DNA of 64,000 nt. It comes from Holophagaceae bacterium. GTDB taxonomy: Bacteria > Acidobacteriota > Holophagae > Holophagales > Holophagaceae. Positions 59,111 through 64,000 of the stretch are shown here, piece after piece; position 1 is the stretch's first letter, and each line of letters starts with the position of its first letter. The notes under the pieces were generated by a model. The model saw nothing but the letters and a program-made list of their open reading frames with translations, had not been told where the DNA came from and ran no database searches. The position numbers and the translations under genes were made by a program. The stretch covers positions 34,259-98,258 of the forward strand of contig JANXQX010000013.1 in NCBI GenBank assembly GCA_025353305.1. Direction: 5' to 3'.

Positions 59111-60679
59111 TCAGCGCGGCGGGTGTTCCAGGAATCCGATCTCGGAATTCTTCTCCGCGGTCGTCCTCCGTTGCCAGTCATTCTCGAAAAGGATGGCCGG
59201 GTTGCCCTCGCTGTCCTCCACCTGCTCGCCCCAGAATCGTGTGGGATCGGGCCAGCCGCCTTTCAGCCAACGGGCCATCTGGAAGCTGCGGGGTTCCAGA
59301 ATCACCGCACAGGCATACTCGTCTTTCAGGCGATGGGCCAGGACCTCGAATTGCAGGCGGCCAACGGCACCGAGGATGGGCAAAGGCGCTCCGCCCTTAG
59401 GCCAGAAGACCTGCACCACGCCCTCTTCTGCGATCTGCCCCAGGCCCTTGAGAAAGCCTTTGCGGGCGCCTGGGTCCGCGAGGCGGACGGATGAAAACTG
59501 CTCCGGAGAGAATCTCGGCACTGCGTGGAATTCCAGGGGACCCGCAGCGCTGATGACATCGCCGATGCGGAACAAGCCTGGATTGATGAGGCCCAGGATG
59601 TCGCCGGGCCAGGCTTCATCCACGATCAGCCGCTCGCGGCCGAAAAACATGTGCGGGTAGTTGAGCTTGATGCTCTTTTTCCCGCGCACGTGCAGGGCAT
59701 CCATGCCTCGCTCGAAATGGCCGCTGACGATCCGGGCGAAGGCCACGCGATCGCGGTGGGCCTTGTTCATGTTGGCTTGCACCTTGAAGATGAAGGCCGT
59801 GAAAGGCATTTCAGGATCCACGGCGCCGCCATCCGTGAGGGGCCGCGGACCGGGCGCCGGTGCAAGATTCAAGAACTCGTCCAGGAAATCCGCGACACCG
59901 AAATTATTCACGGCGCTGCCGAAAAACATCGGGGACTGCTTCCCTGCCAAAAACTGTTCCCGATCAAAGGGTGGCAACACGTGATTCATGAGGTCCACAT
60001 CGTCCTTGAGTTGCTGGTGTTCCGCCTTGGTGAGCAGTACCACGATTTCCGGATCTTCCAGGCTGCCCTCACCCACCATGCGGGCCTTCCGGCCGGCCTT
60101 GGCTCGCTCGAAGAGCTGGATCCGGCCTGTGGCACGTACGTACACACCCTTGAAATCCGTGCCGCTGCCGATGGGCCAGGTCATGGGCACCGCGTGCAGG
60201 CCGAAGAGTTCTTCGACTTCATCAATGAGTTCCACCGGCTCGCGGCCCGGACGATCCAGCTTATTCACGAAAGTGAATATGGGGAGATTGCGTTCCTTGG
60301 CCACGCGGAACAATTTTTTCGTCTGTTCTTCCACACCCTTGGCGCAGTCCAGGAGCATCACCACCGAGTCGGCGGCCGTCAGCGCGCGGTAGGTGTCTTC
60401 GCTGAAATCCTGGTGGCCCGGCGTGTCCAGCAGGTTGATGCAGTGACCCTGGTATTCAAACTGCATGGCTGCGGACGTCACCGAAATGCCGCGTTCCTGT
60501 TCGATGCTCATCCAGTCGGAATGGGCAGCGGCTCCGCCCTCCCGCGCTTTGACTGAACCCGCCCGGTCAATGGCGCCGCCGTAGAGCAGAAGTTTTTCCG
60601 TCAGCGTGGTCTTGCCCGCATCGGGATGGCTGATGATCGCAAAAATTCTGCGGCGTGCGATTTGTTCCTGTAGCGTCAT
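59111..60679 (-). CDS. prfC: Peptide chain release factor 3
   Basis: GTPase that releases RF1/RF2 from the ribosome after termination. 522 residues with the G1 loop IISHPDAGKTTLTEKLLLYG (residues 14-33), the RF3-typical RGISVTSAAMQFEY (switch II side), LLDTPGHQDFSEDTYRALTA and VNKLDRPGREPVEL. The C-terminal part (VGRLQFEVLAHRLKDEY) also fits. Complete and normal length. Confidence 0.95.
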   Translation of the reverse strand: MTLQEQIARRRIFAIISHPDAGKTTLTEKLLLYGGAIDRAGSVKAREGGAAAHSDWMSIEQERGISVTSAAMQFEYQGHCINLLDTPGHQDFSEDTYRALTAADSVVMLLDCAKGVEEQTKKLFRVAKERNLPIFTFVNKLDRPGREPVELIDEVEELFGLHAVPMTWPIGSGTDFKGVYVRATGRIQLFERAKAGRKARMVGEGSLEDPEIVVLLTKAEHQQLKDDVDLMNHVLPPFDREQFLAGKQSPMFFGSAVNNFGVADFLDEFLNLAPAPGPRPLTDGGAVDPEMPFTAFIFKVQANMNKAHRDRVAFARIVSGHFERGMDALHVRGKKSIKLNYPHMFFGRERLIVDEAWPGDILGLINPGLFRIGDVISAAGPLEFHAVPRFSPEQFSSVRLADPGARKGFLKGLGQIAEEGVVQVFWPKGGAPLPILGAVGRLQFEVLAHRLKDEYACAVILEPRSFQMARWLKGGWPDPTRFWGEQVEDSEGNPAILFENDWQRRTTAEKNSEIGFLEHPPR

Positions 60680-60691
60680 TGATCATCCGGC

Positions 60692-60717
60692 AAAAAGAAA
60701 CGGCCCGGTGGGCCGTT
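60692..60717 (-). terminator. Rho-independent terminator of the membrane-anchored unknown gene
   Basis: On the minus strand AACGGCCC-ACC-GGGCCGTT is a perfect 8-bp stem followed by TTTCTTTTT (60700-60692). It lies between the unknown gene and prfC, so prfC likely has its own promoter. Confidence 0.85.
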
Positions 60718-60760
60718 CCAGAATGATATCAGTGGCAGAGGCTTATCACACTCCGTCGGT

Positions 60761-61495
60761 TTACTTCAGCAGCCCGTATCGCTGCTTCAGTGCCCTTTCC
60801 TGGAGTTGAAGCGCCTCGGAACGGGCTTTCAAGGCATTGGCCCGGTCCGTCAGATTGAGCATCGAAGTCTCCTGTTCCGAAGACGAAAGAGCCTTTTTCA
60901 TATCGAGCATCAAATCCAGACCCGCATCCAAGCTTTCAAGACACGCATGATGATACGCAGCGCAAGATTCAGGCGGGGCGATTGCCGCCAGGCGGCCCCG
61001 GGCCTCCCGGGCCTCCCGGCTCATTCCGTCGAAACCCGATGAGTCCCCTTTGCCAAGGCCGGCTACGATCTGCTGGGCCATTGCCTCGGGGTCCCCGTTG
61101 GATGCCTGCTGGATGCTATCGACGGCTTGGAAATAGGCCGCCACCGCGGTGCGCCCGGAGTCCTTTGGGAGAATTGCAATGGCAGGAGGTCCCGCACTCG
61201 GTGGCAAGGACCGTTGAATATCTGAGACCACTGCGCTGCCGGCACCGGAAACCGGCGCTGAACCTGGAACTTCTAGCCCAGGCGGGGAGTCGCTTGCCTG
61301 ATGTGTTTTGGCCGAAGCGGCTGGAACCGTTGGCGCAGCCTGAAAAATTGAGCCCACCGATGCTTTTCGGGGGGCACCCTGGGAGGTGCGGGCAGACTCC
61401 CGGCCCAACAGGAATGCCATCCCAAGCACTGCAGCCGCGGCAACGCCAACCAACCCGACCAGCAGGCCTTTCGGGATCTGAACCTTGTTCACCAT
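60761..61495 (-). CDS. Single-helix membrane-anchored protein, unknown function
   Basis: 244 residues: N-terminal membrane anchor (GLLVGLVGVAAAAVLGMAFLLG), a Pro/Ser-rich linker and a helical C-terminal part (AAYHHACLESLDAGLDLMLD, RANALKARSEALQLQERALK). The latter is coiled-coil-like. GAGG lies a few bases before the ATG at 61495. No family recognised. Confidence 0.55.
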   Translation of the reverse strand: MVNKVQIPKGLLVGLVGVAAAAVLGMAFLLGRESARTSQGAPRKASVGSIFQAAPTVPAASAKTHQASDSPPGLEVPGSAPVSGAGSAVVSDIQRSLPPSAGPPAIAILPKDSGRTAVAAYFQAVDSIQQASNGDPEAMAQQIVAGLGKGDSSGFDGMSREAREARGRLAAIAPPESCAAYHHACLESLDAGLDLMLDMKKALSSSEQETSMLNLTDRANALKARSEALQLQERALKQRYGLLK

Positions 61496-61539
61496 CATGC
61501 CCTCGACTGCTTTCCACCCCTGGGCGTTCATGCGCCACC

Positions 61540-63660
61540 CTATTTCTTGATCCCCATCTGCCCCAGCATCCATGCCATTTCGAAAGCCCTGTCCTTGAGG
61601 GCATCGTAGCGGCCGCTCGCGCCGCTATGCCCGGCTGGGTCCATCTTGCATCTGAGCAGCAACGGATTCGAATCGATTTTCAAGGCTCGTAATTTCGCCA
61701 CGTACTTGGCGGGCTCCCAATACATCACCTGGCTGTCGTTGAGACTTGTGGTGACGAGGATCGCCGGGTAGTTTTTCTTTTCGATGTTGTCGTAGGGGCT
61801 ATATGACTTCATGTAGCCGTAGGCCGCCTTCTCATTGGGGTTGCCCCATTCCAGGTATTCGCCCACCGTGAGCGGAAGCGTGGCATCCAGCATGCTGTTC
61901 ATCACGTCCATGAACGGCGCCGCCGCGTGCACCGCCTTGAAGAGTTCTGGCCTCATGTTGGTGACGGCGCCCATGAGCAGTCCGCCGGCGCTGCCACCCT
62001 GGATGACCAGGTGGGCTTTTGAAGTCCACTTGTTCGCGATGAGCCACTCGGCGCTGTCGATGAAATCCGTGAAGGTGTTCATTTTCTTCATGAGCATGCC
62101 GTCGTCGTGCCAGGCTTCGCCCATTTCATTGCCGCCGCGGATGTGGGCGATGGTAAAGACCACGCCGCGATCCAGCAGGCTGAGGTTGTTGCTGGAGAAT
62201 GTCGCGCTCATGCCTGATCCGTAGGAACCGTAGGCATAGAGCCAGAGAGGGTTCTTGCCGTCGAGCTTGATGCCTTTCCTGTAGACCACCGACAGCGGGA
62301 CTTTCACGCCATCCCTGGCTTCCGCCCAGAAGCGCTTGCATGCGTACTTGGTGGCATCGAACCCACCCAGCACTTCGGTCTGTTTCAGGAGCGCCCGCTT
62401 CCGCGTACCCATGTCGTAGTCGTAGACACTGTTGGGCGTCACAGGGGACTGGTAGCTGTAGCGCAGAAGTTTGGAATCGTACTCCGGATTGCCTCCAGAA
62501 AAAGCGGCGTAGATTTCTTCCGGAAACGCGAAATTGTGCCACTGCCCTTTGGCGAAACTGAGCACGCGAAAGCGCACGAGCCCTTTTGATTTGGTCGTGG
62601 CGACAACGTAATCCTTGAAGAGTTCAACTCCCTGAAGCAGCGCGGCCGGCTCGTGCGGAATGAATTCCTTCCAGGCTATCGGGCTGATGTCCGAATCCGG
62701 CGCGGTGACCATGCGGTAGTTCTTGGCGCCCTTGTTGGTGCGGATGTAGAACAGACCTTCCCGGTGGTCGATCCTGTATTTGTGACCCTTCTCCCTGGGC
62801 AGGAAGATTTTGAACTCATCCTTTGGCTTGGCTGAGTCCAGGTAGCGGATTTCAGTCGAATCCGTGGCGCTGGAGGTGACGGTGACGAACTTCCTGTCCT
62901 TGGTGCGGCCAACGCTGATGCGATACAGCTCATCCTTCTCCTCATAAACCTTTTCAGGGGCCGCCCCAGAGTCCATGCGCCAGAGTGAGTCCGAGCGTTT
63001 GGTGGCGGCGTCCTCGGTAGCAAGGAACGCCGTGGCGTTGTCCGATGCCCACTGGACAGAGGTGACCCGCTCCGCCAGGACGGGGCTGACAGCACCGGTA
63101 TCCAGGTCCTTGATGAAGAGCTTGTACTGCCGGAACCCGGTGTCATCGGTGGTGAACATCAGTTTCTTGCCATTGTCGCTCACGTCGAAGGAGCCCAGGT
63201 CAAGGAACTTCTTGCCCTTGGCCAGCTCGTTCTGATCCAGCAGGATTTCTTCCTTGGCGTTCTTGTCGATGCCAGTCGAGGAACCGTGTCTGCGGCAATG
63301 GATGGGGTATTGCTGGCCTTCAACGGTGCGGGAGTAATAGAACCACTCCCCACGCCGCGTCGGTACGCTGAGGTCCGTCTGTTTGATGCGGCCAAGCATT
63401 TCTTTGTAAAGGGCTTCGGAGAATAGCTTGAGGTCCAAGGTCTGGGCTTCCGTGAAGCTGTTTTCCGCTTCCAGGTATTTCGCCACTTCGGGATTCGACT
63501 TTTCCCGAAGCCAGAAATAGTCGTCCGTGACAGTTTCTCCATGGCGCACTTCAGTGTGGGGTTTCCGGGCGGCGACCGGCGGTCTGGGGTCATTGGCCAT
63601 GACGGCCACCGTCAGCAAGGCCAGCAAAGCCGGAGCCCGCAGGGGGGCAATGGATTTCAT
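61540..63660 (-). CDS. ptrB: Oligopeptidase B-type prolyl oligopeptidase (S9A)
   Basis: 706-residue serine peptidase cutting short peptides, typically after basic residues. A signal-like N-terminus (ALLALLTVAVMA) precedes the beta-propeller (YFWLREKSNPEVAKYLEAEN, YYSRTVEGQQYPIHCRRHGS), then the alpha/beta hydrolase domain with VIQGGSAGGLLMGAVTNM (Ser about 557), VTTSLNDSQVMYWEPAKYVA (Asp) and DPAGHSGASGRYD (His). The signal would place it in the periplasm, unlike E. coli PtrB. GAGGAG lies before the ATG at 63660. Confidence 0.87.
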   Translation of the reverse strand: MKSIAPLRAPALLALLTVAVMANDPRPPVAARKPHTEVRHGETVTDDYFWLREKSNPEVAKYLEAENSFTEAQTLDLKLFSEALYKEMLGRIKQTDLSVPTRRGEWFYYSRTVEGQQYPIHCRRHGSSTGIDKNAKEEILLDQNELAKGKKFLDLGSFDVSDNGKKLMFTTDDTGFRQYKLFIKDLDTGAVSPVLAERVTSVQWASDNATAFLATEDAATKRSDSLWRMDSGAAPEKVYEEKDELYRISVGRTKDRKFVTVTSSATDSTEIRYLDSAKPKDEFKIFLPREKGHKYRIDHREGLFYIRTNKGAKNYRMVTAPDSDISPIAWKEFIPHEPAALLQGVELFKDYVVATTKSKGLVRFRVLSFAKGQWHNFAFPEEIYAAFSGGNPEYDSKLLRYSYQSPVTPNSVYDYDMGTRKRALLKQTEVLGGFDATKYACKRFWAEARDGVKVPLSVVYRKGIKLDGKNPLWLYAYGSYGSGMSATFSSNNLSLLDRGVVFTIAHIRGGNEMGEAWHDDGMLMKKMNTFTDFIDSAEWLIANKWTSKAHLVIQGGSAGGLLMGAVTNMRPELFKAVHAAAPFMDVMNSMLDATLPLTVGEYLEWGNPNEKAAYGYMKSYSPYDNIEKKNYPAILVTTSLNDSQVMYWEPAKYVAKLRALKIDSNPLLLRCKMDPAGHSGASGRYDALKDRAFEMAWMLGQMGIKK

Positions 63661-63704
63661 GAGTGTCTCCTCGGCGAACATGCTGCACATCCCATGATAT
63701 GGAA

Positions 63705-63728
63705 AAGGAGCGCCCTGCGGCGCTCCTT
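63705..63728. terminator. Hairpin terminator downstream of hppA
   Basis: AAGGAGCGCC-CTGC-GGCGCTCCTT is a perfect 10-bp stem with T-rich flanks on the minus strand. It lies between the hppA stop (63779) and the ptrB start. Confidence 0.75.
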
Positions 63729-63778
63729 CGCTTTTCCAGGTTGGCGATCCCAGGAAGGATCCCCGCCAGCAACGTCTG

Positions 63779-64000
63779 CTACTTCATTTCCACGTCAGGA
63801 ATCCGCATCCCATAGAAGGATCTCCACACGAAGACCGTGGAGACCAGGAAGAAGATGAGGGCCGCGATGTGCGCGGTGTTCGGGTTGAGTTCGATGGCCA
63901 GTTCGACGGCCAGGAGGCCGAAGAGGGTCGTGAACTTGATGACAGGATTCATGGCCACCGAGGAAGTGTCCTTGAAGGGATCGCCCACGGTGTCGCCCAC
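63779..64000 (-). CDS. hppA: Membrane-bound proton/sodium-translocating pyrophosphatase, C-terminal end
   Basis: Only the last 73 codons are in the window; the gene runs off the right edge. The segment GDTVGDPFKDTSSVAMNPVI is the highly conserved loop of membrane pyrophosphatases, followed by the last membrane helices (AALIFFLVSTVFVWRSFYGM). Pyrophosphate hydrolysis pumps protons or sodium ions. The ion specificity cannot be read from this part. Confidence 0.93.
   Translation of the reverse strand: MGDTVGDPFKDTSSVAMNPVIKFTTLFGLLAVELAIELNPNTAHIAALIFFLVSTVFVWRSFYGMRIPDVEMK

Overview
The window is about 64 kb of GC-rich bacterial chromosome, densely packed with short intergenic gaps. It looks like a Gram-negative chemoheterotroph: it carries outer-membrane sugar synthesis genes, an OmpA-family protein, lipoproteins and a membrane pyrophosphatase. 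Several traits recall Acidobacteriota of the Holophagae/Geothrix type: PEGA-domain Ser/Thr kinases, a C5-type haem operon with HemN, high GC, and HNE_0200/TIGR03806-like haem proteins. That placement is inference only. No tRNA, rRNA, CRISPR array, insertion sequence or prophage was seen.

Layout. 0-6.6 kb: end of a membrane protein gene, RNase E/G, an unusual WYL-domain protein with a histone-H1-like tail, a thioredoxin-like protein, an Rrf2 regulator with a clear promoter and palindrome, TtcA, and an orphan HEPN protein. 6.6-14.3 kb: a minus-strand haem operon read hemC-hemD-hemL-hemE-hemN-hemH-hemG, taking glutamate-1-semialdehyde to protohaem (hemA and hemB lie elsewhere). aroC follows. 15.7-24.9 kb: a polysaccharide locus with an AT-rich, probably acquired methyltransferase, the operon rmlA-rmlC-rmlD-methyltransferase-rmlB (dTDP-L-rhamnose), a rhamnosyltransferase-like GT2, an Rmd-like reductase and gmd (GDP-6-deoxyhexose), and a GT9 glycosyltransferase.

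24.9-37.6 kb: a secreted cyclophilin, SRPBCC and TIGR01777 proteins with a strong operator-like inverted repeat, two PEGA-domain Ser/Thr kinases (one with a large insertion in its activation segment), a pentapeptide-repeat protein divergent from the first kinase, two haem c proteins, and the operon mltG-lipoprotein-tlyA. 37.6-47.5 kb: purE, a DUF1857 protein, a class I aldolase, an HD-domain signalling protein, a WD40-like lipoprotein, an OmpA protein, a secreted HExxHxxGxxH protein, and a frameshifted nitrilase. 47.7-64 kb: a 98-residue-repeat lipoprotein, class II aldolase, a broken PAP2 gene, ppx, pyrC, an HTH protein, a legumain/caspase-like (C13-like) secreted peptidase with a standalone paralogue of its N-domain, prfC, a membrane-anchored unknown, oligopeptidase B and the end of hppA.

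The most unusual signals are a family of short heptad-like tandem repeats in at least five intergenic spots, the C13-like peptidase and its paralogue (whose best start is an ATA codon), the kinase activation-loop insertion, the kinase/pentapeptide pair, and the WYL/H1-like fusion. Function calls come from reading motifs by eye; no database search was possible.
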